Shown one piece after another: positions 41,790-50,289 of a stretch of 62,440 bases of DNA. Origin of the DNA: an uncultured Candidatus Actinomarina sp. (GTDB lineage: Bacteria > Actinomycetota > Acidimicrobiia > Actinomarinales > Actinomarinaceae); the NCBI GenBank assembly GCA_902599555.1, contig CACKFQ010000005.1, forward strand, positions 1-62,440, given 5' to 3'. The translations under genes were made by a program, and so were the position numbers. The notes under the pieces were generated by a model, which was not told the origin of the DNA, did not search any database, and saw only the letters and a program-made list of their open reading frames with translations. The first letter of the stretch is position 1. Each line of letters begins with the position of its first letter.

Positions 41790-42920
41790 TTATTTAATTT
41801 TTCTTAATTTTTTATACTCATTTAGCTCTTCAGACGAATATGGTTTCTGTGTTCCATTCAATGATCGAATCCACACTTCCCCATGTCTGTCTTTAACTAA
41901 TTCAAAATCTTCCGGTATTGGCCTAACAAAAATATCAACTACTGGATTATCCTTTCCATACCCGATATCATCCCAGCCAATTGAGATATGGTTTGTAACA
42001 ACACCGATACCAAAATGGTTAATTAATTTATTTCTTAGAGTGAGGAGATAGCTATCCCACTTTGTAGTTTTTCCATCAACAAACTCAAAATCTTTAGCTA
42101 CACCTATTTTGTTATTGTTTTTATCAATTCCTATAAGAATATGCGCATCGACTACACCATTTAACATACCTACAATGTTTCTCTCTAAATTATGAGTTAT
42201 ATTCTCTCCATATGTTTTTTCATCTGGACTAAAGAAAGCAGATTCTTTAAACTCTAAATTTGAATTTTCATCCTCTTGTAAGAGACGATCTAGACTATAT
42301 TCTTTTTCTTGTTTTGAATTAGGTCCGTAGTAAATTATGTCATCTTTTTCCTCAGGAATAACAACAAGAAGATGCATTAATGGCAACAGCCGTGTAATTA
42401 CAAAAACAACCACTGGAGCAACCAAACTATTGGCATCCCATATAGCTGCAAGATGGTTTCGTCTATTACTACTATCCCCGAGAACTGATTCTCGTGTATC
42501 AATATCTAAAATTCCAAATTGTTTGAGAGTACTATTTACATCATTCATGCCGAAATCCTCATCTAGTAAATCTAAACTAGCCTTCTGTGCTGTAATTCTA
42601 TCTTTTTTGCTTGGTGACTCTTTTGGAACTCTTATCTCACACCATTTTTGTAAATCTATGGGAGTAATACCTATTCTTAGCCTTGAATACAAGTGGGTAA
42701 ATAAATATCTTGGTCCAATATAATCACCCTCTAATCCCACAATTGCAGTTCCATCATCAAACTCTACAAGTTGAATAATGATTGAGTACTTACTCACACC
42801 GTCTAGAAGGAATTTATATGATTTTCCATTTTGTTCTTGATTTTTTGCATCAATAAAAACTCCTTCCTCTTCAAGGGAAACGGTTCTTATTGAAAGCTGT
42901 CCTATTTTTATTTCATCCAT
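41790..42920 (-). CDS. Schlafen/AlbA_2-domain protein
   Basis: 376 aa. The C-terminal half is a Schlafen AlbA_2 domain: NLEFKESAFFSPDEKTYGEN near 220 (E-F-K-x-x), GMLNGVVDAHILIGIDKNNN near 250 (hydrophobic strand with G-x-D) and the WDSYLLTLRNKLINHF helix. This domain binds nucleic acid, and in Schlafen relatives cuts RNA. The N-terminal 200 residues are not recognised. It lies directly upstream of the restriction operon, separated by the palindromes, so it may be an extra defence or regulatory gene. Confidence 0.75.
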   Translation of the reverse strand: MDEIKIGQLSIRTVSLEEEGVFIDAKNQEQNGKSYKFLLDGVSKYSIIIQLVEFDDGTAIVGLEGDYIGPRYLFTHLYSRLRIGITPIDLQKWCEIRVPKESPSKKDRITAQKASLDLLDEDFGMNDVNSTLKQFGILDIDTRESVLGDSSNRRNHLAAIWDANSLVAPVVVFVITRLLPLMHLLVVIPEEKDDIIYYGPNSKQEKEYSLDRLLQEDENSNLEFKESAFFSPDEKTYGENITHNLERNIVGMLNGVVDAHILIGIDKNNNKIGVAKDFEFVDGKTTKWDSYLLTLRNKLINHFGIGVVTNHISIGWDDIGYGKDNPVVDIFVRPIPEDFELVKDRHGEVWIRSLNGTQKPYSSEELNEYKKLRKIK

Positions 42921-42969
42921 GAATCTATTTTAAAAAGTATCGATTTTGCTTTCAAAATCATTTACTAAT

Positions 42970-43281
42970 TTACTCCTCTTCTAATATTTGTTTTAATTCA
43001 TGTTCAAACTCAGCCTCAAAATCTGCTTCTTCCATCATTCTCTCTAATATAATTCTCCCAGTGTGGTTCATGACTGCTCTTCTTAATCGTGCATAAAAGG
43101 ACGCAGTGTAAGAAAGTTGATTAATTAAGCTTTTGAGATCTTCTTCTTCTAAGTCATAGAGCTCTTTATTCAATATCTCTTCCGTGTATTCGTCAACAAA
43201 AGGCTTGTCAGCCATTTCCTCAGTGTTTACAGTGTCTTCAACAAATTTTTTCGGCCAAAGATAATAACTATTAAAATTCAT
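42970..43281 (-). CDS. Hypothetical protein
   Basis: 103 aa from the ATG at 43281 (MNFNSYYLWPKKF), chosen because GAGGTGG stands just in front; a longer reading would cover too much of the upstream gene. Helical and acidic, ending MEEADFEAEFEHELKQ. Not recognised. It overlaps the upstream gene by 11 bases, so they are coupled. Confidence 0.5.
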   Translation of the reverse strand: MNFNSYYLWPKKFVEDTVNTEEMADKPFVDEYTEEILNKELYDLEEEDLKSLINQLSYTASFYARLRRAVMNHTGRIILERMMEEADFEAEFEHELKQILEEE

Positions 43282-43654
43282 CTTCCACCTCAACTGTATT
43301 TGTCTCAATGCCGTTTGAAACAATAAGTTGTTTTTTACCTAAGCAACGATTTTCTTGCCAAATCGCAAATTCTTTGAATTTTTGATTAGTTAAAACATAA
43401 GAGACTTCACAACCTGTTTGATTGATAAAAGCCATTAGGGCCAAAATCACTGTCCATTCAATCTGTTCTTTAGTGTCTTTATAAAAAAACTCTATTCCCC
43501 AGCTCTCTAATAAAACTTCTTTATCATTGAAATGTGGTACTGACGTTACGTCTGAATATATTTCTTGAAGAGTCAATGCATAGTCTTCTGCATACTGTGT
43601 TTTGATTAATGAGCTGTGAAAAATAGTTTCACTTAAATTGCTTTTGTCTTTCAT
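43271..43654 (-). CDS. Hypothetical protein
   Basis: 127 aa from the ATG at 43654 (MKDKSNLSETIFHSS), supported by AAGGAG five bases upstream; an in-frame upstream start at 43759 has no such site. Mixed helix/strand protein with EWTVILALMAFINQTG as a possible buried helix. Not recognised. Confidence 0.5.
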   Translation of the reverse strand: MKDKSNLSETIFHSSLIKTQYAEDYALTLQEIYSDVTSVPHFNDKEVLLESWGIEFFYKDTKEQIEWTVILALMAFINQTGCEVSYVLTNQKFKEFAIWQENRCLGKKQLIVSNGIETNTVEVEDEF

Positions 43655-43790
43655 TGTTCTCCTTCTTCTTAAATCAGACATAGGTTTTCCTAAATCTGAT
43701 TTATGGAGTTTTTGAAAGAACCGCCCTGCTAAGGTAATGACATTTTTAACTTTTGTCAAGCTTATGAAGCTCTATTCTTTTTTTATACAT

Positions 43791-43827
43791 ACTCCTTTGT
43801 GTGGACTAAATAATCCCACAAAGGAGT
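43791..43827. repeat. Long inverted repeat between minus-strand genes
   Basis: ACTCCTTTGTG (from 43791) pairs with CACAAAGGAGT (to 43827), continued inward by GG/CC with one mismatch, around a short A/T loop. It sits 15 bases after the stop of the 43843-44571 gene, so it may be a transcript-end hairpin, but it lacks a U-tract. Confidence 0.5.
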
Positions 43828-43842
43828 AAACATATAGAATAT

Positions 43843-44571
43843 TTAAGCAACTCTTGGGTGTTTTTTTACTTTAAGGTTCTTTCGTTCTTTTTTCATCTCA
43901 CCTAAATCATTCTTTACTAAAGAATTAAAATAGCTTTTGTAAAGATGAAAATCCTCAGCCTTAGGTAACTCCCAAGCTTTAATAATTGTATTCCAAGTAA
44001 TGCCATAAAATGATGAGTCTTCATCTTCACCTTCCACTTCTGGCATAACTAAGTACATTAACTCTCGTGTAAGTTCTCTTGAAGGCTTGCCCTCAACATG
44101 TCCGACTTTTTTATACTTACATATATGACTAAAAGCCAACAAATACGCCAAAGTTATTTCAGTAAAGTTGGCTTCTCCTCTTCTTCTTTTGGGAAACTGG
44201 CCATTAAAGCTTTTTAACCTTCCACCTGAATTGTGAAAATTAAAGGAATTAATATTAATTCCTACATTTAAAAGATTGACAGACGGAACACATTTAATAC
44301 CATCTTGAGAAAACTCTGTACGAAAAAATACTTTCTTGCCGCCCTTGGTAGTACCAAGATAGAGGCTTGTATTAATTTTTTCTTTCTTAAGAGAGTTCTC
44401 AATTCCTCTTTTTTCAAGATTTCTACATCCTTGTTCAGCATTTTTGCTTTGGTAAGCCTCTGCAATTGCAAACTTATGCATTTCTGTATATTTTTTTGTT
44501 TCAGAAATCTCATCACTATAAGATTCCCAAAATCTCTCTACATCTTCTTTGTTGAGTCTTTTTTTAATCAT
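43843..44571 (-). CDS. Hypothetical protein
   Basis: 242 aa from the ATG at 44571 (MIKKRLNKEDVERFWESYSD), with AAAGGAT six bases upstream. Not recognised. It is helical with a strand section around LGTTKGGKKVFFRTE, then basic stretches (FPKRRRGEANFTE; KKERKNLKVKKHPRVA at the end), suggesting nucleic-acid contact. It is expressed from the consensus promoter at 44710-44738 through two hairpins, an unusual layout described separately. Confidence 0.55.
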   Translation of the reverse strand: MIKKRLNKEDVERFWESYSDEISETKKYTEMHKFAIAEAYQSKNAEQGCRNLEKRGIENSLKKEKINTSLYLGTTKGGKKVFFRTEFSQDGIKCVPSVNLLNVGININSFNFHNSGGRLKSFNGQFPKRRRGEANFTEITLAYLLAFSHICKYKKVGHVEGKPSRELTRELMYLVMPEVEGEDEDSSFYGITWNTIIKAWELPKAEDFHLYKSYFNSLVKNDLGEMKKERKNLKVKKHPRVA

Positions 44572-44597
44572 ATTTATCCTTTCTTGTCCCAAAATAA

Positions 44598-44627
44598 AAA
44601 AAGCACTCAATAAATTGAGTACTTTTT
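44598..44627 (-). terminator. Intrinsic-terminator-like hairpin just before a start codon
   Basis: In the minus sense AAAAAG-T-ACTCAAT-TT-ATTGAGT-G-CTTTTTTT: a 7-bp perfect stem (longer with one mismatch) followed by a run of seven T. It lies 27 bases upstream of the ATG at 44571, so it acts between promoter and gene. Confidence 0.6.
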
Positions 44628-44678
44628 ATTTATATGTATGGTTTTTTTTCACAAAAATTGTTAATTTTGGCAAAAAAA

Positions 44679-44703
44679 ATAACACTTGGGTTTCAAGTGT
44701 TAT
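44679..44703 (-). terminator. Perfect 10-bp hairpin with T-tract at the transcript start
   Basis: In the minus sense ATAACACTTG-AAACC-CAAGTGTTAT followed by eight T. It begins about seven bases after the -10 box at 44710-44715, so the RNA would begin with this hairpin. As DNA it is also a perfect palindrome that could be a repressor site. Confidence 0.6.
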
Positions 44704-44709
44704 ATATAC

Positions 44710-44738
44710 ATTATAAAGGACGAAAAGCTATTTGTCAA
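44710..44738 (-). promoter_or_regulatory. Perfect sigma-70 consensus promoter
   Basis: On the minus strand TTGACA (44738-44733), a 17-base spacer and TATAAT (44715-44710): every position matches the consensus, the strongest promoter I see in this window. Confidence 0.75.
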
Positions 44739-44798
44739 ATTTGGCTATTTTTGATAAAAACAGCCACTTTTTTCCCTTTATATATACTTAGACTCCAA

Positions 44799-44835
44799 AA
44801 ATAAAGAAATGTTTCAATGAAAAATTTCTTTATTT
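44799..44835. terminator. 12-bp inverted repeat, bidirectional terminator-like
   Basis: AAATAAAGAAAT (44799-44810) and ATTTCTTTATTT (44824-44835) are perfect complements around a 13-base loop. All pairs but two are A-T, so the stem is weak. It stands between the divergent groups at 44.7 and 44.9 kb. Confidence 0.4.
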
Positions 44836-44931
44836 CTTCACCAGGTGGAGCTAGACACCCTATGCAATTAGATGGTAAATTAAACTTATGATAATGGTGA
44901 ACATGTCATTTGTAACCATTAATGAGGGGTG

Positions 44932-45045
44932 ATGGAAGAAACTGTTAGACAATTCACTTGGTTGATAGGAATTCTTTTTATAGGATTATGTTATGTTGTG
45001 GGTAAAATATTTTTATTTTTATGGAACGACTTTAGAGGTAAGTAG
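44932..45045 (+). CDS. Tiny membrane protein, hypothetical
   Basis: 37 aa: MEETVRQFTWLIGILFIGLC continuing with a hydrophobic stretch and ending WNDFRGK. One membrane helix with a charged end on each side. GAGGGG precedes the ATG. It fills part of the 44.6-45.07 kb gap and lies 25 bases before the coiled-coil gene, so both may share a message. Confidence 0.4.
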   Translation: MEETVRQFTWLIGILFIGLCYVVGKIFLFLWNDFRGK

Positions 45046-45070
45046 TTAGCTTCAATAAAGGAATTAATAG

Positions 45071-45745
45071 ATGGAAAAAGAAATTGAGAAAGTTTACATA
45101 TTTTGGAAAACACAATTTGTAAAAGTTACAAATTTTGTCCCAGAACTAACTAAAGAACAGGTTTTGGATTTTAAAACTAGACCAGAAACTACTGAAATTG
45201 CTAAATTTTCAGATAATGAAATTAAGTTAGCAATGTATTCTGCTTATTTAAATAAAACTGCAAAATTAAATAACATACTTAATATTCTCGATCAAAACAA
45301 CTCTGAAACTAGCGATAGACAAAAAATAAATTGGAAGCAGAAGAAAGAAAAAAATTACTCTAAAAAAAAGATTTTTGATTCGTCAGAGCTTAGAAAAAAA
45401 CAAAGGAGGGCTTCTAAAAAAACTCAAACTTCAAAGCCAAACAGGAAAAATGAGTTGAAGTGGAAAAAAGAAAGAGAAATGCGTGAAAAGAAGCTCAAAG
45501 AAATCTCTCTTATTGAAAAGAGAAAAGAATTAGAGAAAAAACAAGATGAGTATATTAAGAATCAAATTAAAGCTCAAGATGTTCTAAAAAAAGCTGATAA
45601 GGAAAGGGAATTTAATAATCAACTATATGGTAAAAGACTAACAAATGAAGAAATAAAAAATTTATTTGATAATAAACCTGAAGGTTGGAAAGAAGCATTA
45701 AATAATCGTTTTCGCGTTTCTCCACAAGATAAAAGCTTTTCTTAG
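45071..45745 (+). CDS. Lysine/glutamate-rich protein, hypothetical
   Basis: 224 aa; AAAGGA precedes the ATG. A structured N-terminal part of about 75 residues (VYIFWKTQFVKVTNFVPEL, then the DNEIKLAMYSAYLNKTAKL helix) is followed by a long highly charged helix (about 85-190), probably a single coiled coil, and a short C-terminal part (NNRFRVSPQDKSFS). The shape of a small head plus a basic helix recalls RNA-binding ProQ/FinO-type proteins, but I see no decisive motif. Last gene of the accessory region. Confidence 0.5.
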   Translation: MEKEIEKVYIFWKTQFVKVTNFVPELTKEQVLDFKTRPETTEIAKFSDNEIKLAMYSAYLNKTAKLNNILNILDQNNSETSDRQKINWKQKKEKNYSKKKIFDSSELRKKQRRASKKTQTSKPNRKNELKWKKEREMREKKLKEISLIEKRKELEKKQDEYIKNQIKAQDVLKKADKEREFNNQLYGKRLTNEEIKNLFDNKPEGWKEALNNRFRVSPQDKSFS

Positions 45746-45782
45746 TTTAATATAAGCTAGTCCTTCTATGGGAAGAGTCCTG

Positions 45783-47051
45783 TTACAAGTCGTTTATAAA
45801 CGTATCTTGAAAACTCTGTCTATTAACTAACTCAACCACACCACTACTAGTAACTGCAACTACTCCAGATTTAGGTACTCGGTTATAGTTACTGGCCATA
45901 GCAAAGGTATACGCTCCAGTAGAAGTAGACATTAAGATATCTCCAGACTTAGTATCACTTGGCAACATCGCATCTTTTACTAATAAATCTCCACTTTCAC
46001 AGTGTCTACCAGAGACTGCATGCACGACATCTTCTCCAGCTTTTCCACCAGAGATATTAAAGAGTTTATGTTCACTTCCATACAGTGCAGGCCTTGGATT
46101 ATCAGACATACCACCATCTACCAAAATATATGGTTTTTCACCACGATCATCTTTAATAGCCCCAGCAGTATATAAAATCACTCCTGGGTTATTTACTAAC
46201 GCTCTTCCTGGTTCAATCATGACTTTATAGGATCCACTCCAGTGTTCTTTAATGCCTTCATGGATTGCATCAGCATAGACTTTTAGTTCATGGTCTACTT
46301 CATCTCCTGCATAGGGTGAAAAGAATCCACCACCAGCATCAAAGACTATTTCTCTCTCCACACTTGCAGGATGAGCATTAAGAAAATCTGCACACTCACT
46401 CATTGCTTTTTTGTAGCGATCTGGGTCTTTAATCTGGCTTCCAATATGTACATGAACTCCAGAAAAGAGTAAGTGTTTTGAGTTATATATTTGTTGTAAT
46501 GCCTCTTCAGCAAACCCAATAGAGATACCGAACTGTTGATCGTACCCTGAAGTCAACACCATTGGATGGGTCTCAGCTCCAACATCTAAATTTATACGCA
46601 TAATCACTGGTTGTTTTCTCTCTAATTTTGCTGCAACCTCTTCTAACATTGGGATTTCAAAACGATTATCAACGGAGATATGGCCTCCATTATGTTGCAT
46701 AAAGAACTCAATCTCATCTTTATGCTTAAAGGTTCCGTTGAATAAAGAGTTTTCTAAAGTTCCAGTGACAGCTTGGACTGTTGCCATCTCCCCACCTGAG
46801 ACAACATCTACTCCCCAACCTTTCTCATCTAATTCTTTGACTAAGGCTTTACAGATAAACGCTTTTGCTGCGTATCTAAAATAGGTCTCCTCACCAAACG
46901 CATTTGTAAAATGATCAATATTATCTCTGAGATGTTCCCAGTCATAGACATAGAGGGGAGTGCCATACTCTTTGGCAACATCAAGCAGTGAAGTCTCTCC
47001 GATAAAAGCAACTCCGTCTTTAAATTCAAGGTTGGATGGTAAGTAATTCAT
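45783..47051 (-). CDS. lysA: Diaminopimelate decarboxylase
   Basis: 422 aa. PLP lysine in RYAAKAFICKAL near 65, WGVDVVSGGEM near 78, HVHIGSQIKDP near 198 (PLP phosphate region), FDAGGGF near 232, MIEPGRALVNNPG near 274 and GRHCESGDLL near 350 (Cys and Glu of the dimer active site). It makes lysine from meso-diaminopimelate. The ATG overlaps the nfo stop (ATGA), so it is the second gene of an operon with the AP endonuclease, an unusual pair. Confidence 0.95.
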   Translation of the reverse strand: MNYLPSNLEFKDGVAFIGETSLLDVAKEYGTPLYVYDWEHLRDNIDHFTNAFGEETYFRYAAKAFICKALVKELDEKGWGVDVVSGGEMATVQAVTGTLENSLFNGTFKHKDEIEFFMQHNGGHISVDNRFEIPMLEEVAAKLERKQPVIMRINLDVGAETHPMVLTSGYDQQFGISIGFAEEALQQIYNSKHLLFSGVHVHIGSQIKDPDRYKKAMSECADFLNAHPASVEREIVFDAGGGFFSPYAGDEVDHELKVYADAIHEGIKEHWSGSYKVMIEPGRALVNNPGVILYTAGAIKDDRGEKPYILVDGGMSDNPRPALYGSEHKLFNISGGKAGEDVVHAVSGRHCESGDLLVKDAMLPSDTKSGDILMSTSTGAYTFAMASNYNRVPKSGVVAVTSSGVVELVNRQSFQDTFINDL

Positions 47052-47815
47052 TTCTTTAAGCGACGTTTAATCCACGCAATATCTTTCTTCTGCGCTTCAA
47101 GTCCTCCTGGTGTTTCCACAACAATATCTGTTTTACAGTTTTTAATAACATATTCAAGTTCAGCTTTTGGTATCTGTCCTTTGCCTAAGTTCTCATGACG
47201 ATCTCTCGAACTCTCAAAGCCATCTTTAGAGTCATTGAAATGAACTAAGTCTATTTTTTTAACTAGTTTTTTAAACCCTCTTACTGCTTTCTCTGTTGGA
47301 ATACCACCGGCCCAAGTATGACAAGTATCTAAACAGAGTCCAACATTTAAATGACCAATTACTTCCCAGAGTCTCTCAATAGAATCCATATATCTTGCAA
47401 CTGAGTTTTTTCCACCAGCTGTATTTTCCACTAAAACTCTCATACCGGTGTCTTCTACATGTTCTATAGCTTTTCTCCAGTTGTCATAACCGACACCAAT
47501 GTCTCCACCTTCTCCTACTGATCCACCGTGAACAATAACTCCTTTTGCTCCAAAGCTTGCAGCAACTTTACAAGTATCTTTGAGTAGCTTTCTACTTGGA
47601 TGTCTAACTTTATTGTTTGGAGTCGCAACGTTAATTAAATAGGGTGCATGAACATAAATTGGTCCTTCATAATCTTGTAACATATCGACATCTTCACGGG
47701 GTTTTGGACTTTTCCACATCTGAGGACTAGAGATAAAAATCTGAAAAGTATCACCTTTTCGTTGCTTAATCTCTTCAATGGCATTTTTTGAGGGGATATG
47801 TGCACCAATATTCAT
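47048..47815 (-). CDS. nfo: AP endonuclease of the endonuclease IV (Nfo) family
   Basis: 255 aa, a little short for the family (about 280). Metal ligands recognisable: YVHAPYLINVA near 50, VIVHGGSVGEG near 93, VLVENTAGG near 128, GLCLDTCHTWAGG near 158 and DLVHFNDSKDGFESSRDRH near 187. It cuts abasic sites in DNA during base excision repair. A perfect TATAAT lies six bases before the ATG, so the message is leaderless. Confidence 0.92.
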   Translation of the reverse strand: MNIGAHIPSKNAIEEIKQRKGDTFQIFISSPQMWKSPKPREDVDMLQDYEGPIYVHAPYLINVATPNNKVRHPSRKLLKDTCKVAASFGAKGVIVHGGSVGEGGDIGVGYDNWRKAIEHVEDTGMRVLVENTAGGKNSVARYMDSIERLWEVIGHLNVGLCLDTCHTWAGGIPTEKAVRGFKKLVKKIDLVHFNDSKDGFESSRDRHENLGKGQIPKAELEYVIKNCKTDIVVETPGGLEAQKKDIAWIKRRLKK

Positions 47816-47821
47816 GGGTTA

Positions 47822-47827
47822 ATTATA
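47822..47827 (-). promoter_or_regulatory. -10 box of a leaderless promoter for nfo-lysA
   Basis: Consensus TATAAT, six bases upstream of the nfo ATG at 47815; no Shine-Dalgarno. Confidence 0.6.
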
Positions 47828-47853
47828 AAAGCATTCACCTAATAAGAAATTAA

Positions 47854-50277
47854 TTATTTTGAGGGTGCAAAGCCAAGAAGCCTATTTGAGAACTTATATT
47901 CTCCAACCCAGAAATGATACCCATCCCAGCCAATACCAGCTGCCATCTTTGTTCCCATATTGGACTTATCAGTTCTTCCGCCAAAGCTCATTGTTGGAGA
48001 ACTACCAGCCAATGCGTCTGCAACAGAGTTCCAACCAATAATGTTGTCATTATCAGGAATAAAAAATCCTTTATCGTTAAAACTAACTTCTGAAGGGCAG
48101 TCTTGTCTAGGTACTGTTTGATACGATGGTGAGCTTAGTATTGAAAGCTCTAGGACTTTAAAACTAGATCCACCTGGATAGCACCCGATTGCTAAATGTG
48201 TATCGTTCATATCAATTCTTCCAAGGTTTGTTAAGTTCGAAAGTGAATATGCAGGGTTATCAGATGCACCTGGCACGCCTTCCCATATATAAATCGTGTC
48301 TGCTCCTGCATCAGCAACAGCAAAATATGTGCCGTTATAGGCAAGCCCCCTAACTCCTTGGAAAGTGACATTACCAATTGATTTTGCATTCAATGTAAAG
48401 CTGTAGTTGCCGCTGTTCATTGCTGATTCTATATCGCTCCATCCGAACACACTATTGCCACCAGCTAAGTAAACCTCTTTGCCCTCAACAACCATATCCC
48501 ATGGAGCTTGGTCAAATCTTCTCATGACAATATCTGGTTGTGCACCTGAGCTTCCAGGAAGTTGTTTCCAAATGGAAAGAGATCTATCAAAATCTGATGA
48601 GACAAACAGCATGCTTCCGTTTGAATCAATAATTGGGTTCTGGATAATAAATTCATCTAAAAGTGGATAATCAGTAGGCTCATTTGCTAACAATGCCCAA
48701 TCTGGTTTTTCAGCAGGTGAGGCCGGTATAGAGTCAAAAACAGAGATTCTATTTCCGTTATATTCTGCAACAAATAATTTTCCATCTACAACTGTAGCTC
48801 CTCCATCATCACCACCAGCCCATCTATGGCCCTCATTAGGATTAGCTAGTTTTACATTTGCTTTTAAGTCCTGAGTAGTTGTATAAAGATCATCATAAAA
48901 ATACATAGTCTCACCACCAGCTGCAATGCCGTATATCTTTGAATCATATATTGCACTTGCTAACCAGTTGTCGATACAAGCATCAGGATCTCTAGAAGAT
49001 GTAGGCCAAGAAGTCCAAATATGTGTAGATCTTGTACCATTTAAACCAATACATGGTCCATTTGCATTTTCATCTCCAAGCATTACATAATTACCATTTG
49101 ACGTAATTGATCGTGGTGTTCCTACCTGACTAGAAGTTAAAACAACATCTGGGGCGTCATTAGGTCCAGGAAATGAATTCCAAAATAAAACTGCTTTAGC
49201 AACTGTTGCTGTGACAATAACTTTTGTGCCGTCTGACCATACACCCCATGGCCATGAGTCACCAAAATTTACATAATTTGTAGTTGGTATGACATAATCG
49301 GCGGCCTGTCCTGAAGATGTCGGGAATGAAGTCCAAACTAAAACTCTGTTATTGTCTGAATCAGCTACCAAAACTTTTCCATCTGGTGTTACTACTACCT
49401 GTCCGGGAAAGTCCATATTATTTAGACCTGTTCCCGAGTTGTGAGTTGAGAAGTTTGCCTGACCTAAGACTAAATCTGGTGGGGTATTCGAAGTTGGAAT
49501 TGAATTCCATATTAATACTCTGTTATTAAACCTGTCTGTAACTGCCACCTTCCCAGCATTTGCAGATATAGACACTGGGTGGTTTAATTTTGTTGAACCA
49601 CCAGAATTATTAAATCCATATCCAGAAAGCAAAATGTCTCCAGATTCATTTAATCCAAATCCTGTGTTTCCATTAGATGTTGCAACTGTGTAGCTTGGCG
49701 AATATTCATAAACATTAAGATCGTACCAGGAGTTACCTTGATTTCCTTCTGGACCACTTGGTTGACTAGTACCGCCCGATCCAGAATCTGAAGGTACCGT
49801 AGTTGGTGTTGTACTATCTCCTCCGTAACCTCCTTCACCCGGTGGAGGTGGTTGCGCTGTACTAGGTGAAGATGTTGGATCTTCAAAACACCCAATAATT
49901 ACACCTGCTTCAAAATTATCTGGATTTAAATCATTTACAATTTTTTGATAAATATCTGTTGGGAAAGCTTTGGAAATGCAATCTAACACTTCATCATCAG
50001 CATCATTAATTATCTGGATAGCTCTGTCTATATCGTTTTCATCTTCTGGAGGTGGCGGAGGATTATTTCCCTCTGGTGGAGGTGGGTTGTTTCCTTCTGG
50101 AGGTGGCGGAGGATTATTTCCCTCTGGTGGAGGTGGGTTGTTTGGCTCAGATGGTGCATTAATCGGGGTATCTTCTGATATCGGCTGAACTGTTGCTTGA
50201 TTTTCAGTATTTTCTGGGCCAGAACATGCCTGAAGTAATAAAAATAGAATAACGCCTATATTTATTGACTTTTTCAT
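47854..50277 (-). CDS. Large lipoprotein with NHL-type beta-propeller repeats and a proline-rich stalk
   Basis: 807 aa. Lipoprotein signal INIGVILFLLLQACSGPE with lipobox LQAC. Residues about 30-80 are Pro/Glu/Asn repeats (PPPPEGNN units) that would form an extended stalk. After a Gly/Ser/Pro linker (150-190), the rest is a series of six-bladed-propeller-like units: VAVTDRFNNRVLIWNS and VLVADSDNNRVLVWTS, FVAEYNGNRISVF are clear NHL signatures. A surface-anchored propeller on a stalk suggests binding or adhesion. Leaderless start: TATAAT six bases upstream. Confidence 0.85.
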   Translation of the reverse strand: MKKSINIGVILFLLLQACSGPENTENQATVQPISEDTPINAPSEPNNPPPPEGNNPPPPPEGNNPPPPEGNNPPPPPEDENDIDRAIQIINDADDEVLDCISKAFPTDIYQKIVNDLNPDNFEAGVIIGCFEDPTSSPSTAQPPPPGEGGYGGDSTTPTTVPSDSGSGGTSQPSGPEGNQGNSWYDLNVYEYSPSYTVATSNGNTGFGLNESGDILLSGYGFNNSGGSTKLNHPVSISANAGKVAVTDRFNNRVLIWNSIPTSNTPPDLVLGQANFSTHNSGTGLNNMDFPGQVVVTPDGKVLVADSDNNRVLVWTSFPTSSGQAADYVIPTTNYVNFGDSWPWGVWSDGTKVIVTATVAKAVLFWNSFPGPNDAPDVVLTSSQVGTPRSITSNGNYVMLGDENANGPCIGLNGTRSTHIWTSWPTSSRDPDACIDNWLASAIYDSKIYGIAAGGETMYFYDDLYTTTQDLKANVKLANPNEGHRWAGGDDGGATVVDGKLFVAEYNGNRISVFDSIPASPAEKPDWALLANEPTDYPLLDEFIIQNPIIDSNGSMLFVSSDFDRSLSIWKQLPGSSGAQPDIVMRRFDQAPWDMVVEGKEVYLAGGNSVFGWSDIESAMNSGNYSFTLNAKSIGNVTFQGVRGLAYNGTYFAVADAGADTIYIWEGVPGASDNPAYSLSNLTNLGRIDMNDTHLAIGCYPGGSSFKVLELSILSSPSYQTVPRQDCPSEVSFNDKGFFIPDNDNIIGWNSVADALAGSSPTMSFGGRTDKSNMGTKMAAGIGWDGYHFWVGEYKFSNRLLGFAPSK
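50045..50149. repeat. 51-bp tandem repeat coding for the proline-rich stalk
   Basis: Two near-identical 51-bp units begin near 50048 and 50099, each coding 17 residues of the P/E/G/N type; inside each unit are two shorter related halves. In-frame repeats of this kind change number easily, so stalk length may vary between strains. Confidence 0.7.
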
Positions 50278-50283
50278 GTCCTA

Positions 50284-50289
50284 ATTATA
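50284..50289 (-). promoter_or_regulatory. -10 box of a leaderless promoter for the NHL lipoprotein
   Basis: TATAAT, six bases upstream of the ATG at 50277; no Shine-Dalgarno. Confidence 0.55.

Noticed and set aside
50045..50149. Plus-strand glycine-rich open frame across the proline repeat
   Set aside because: It is the antisense reading of the Pro/Glu/Asn repeats of the lipoprotein gene, which has signal peptide and promoter support.
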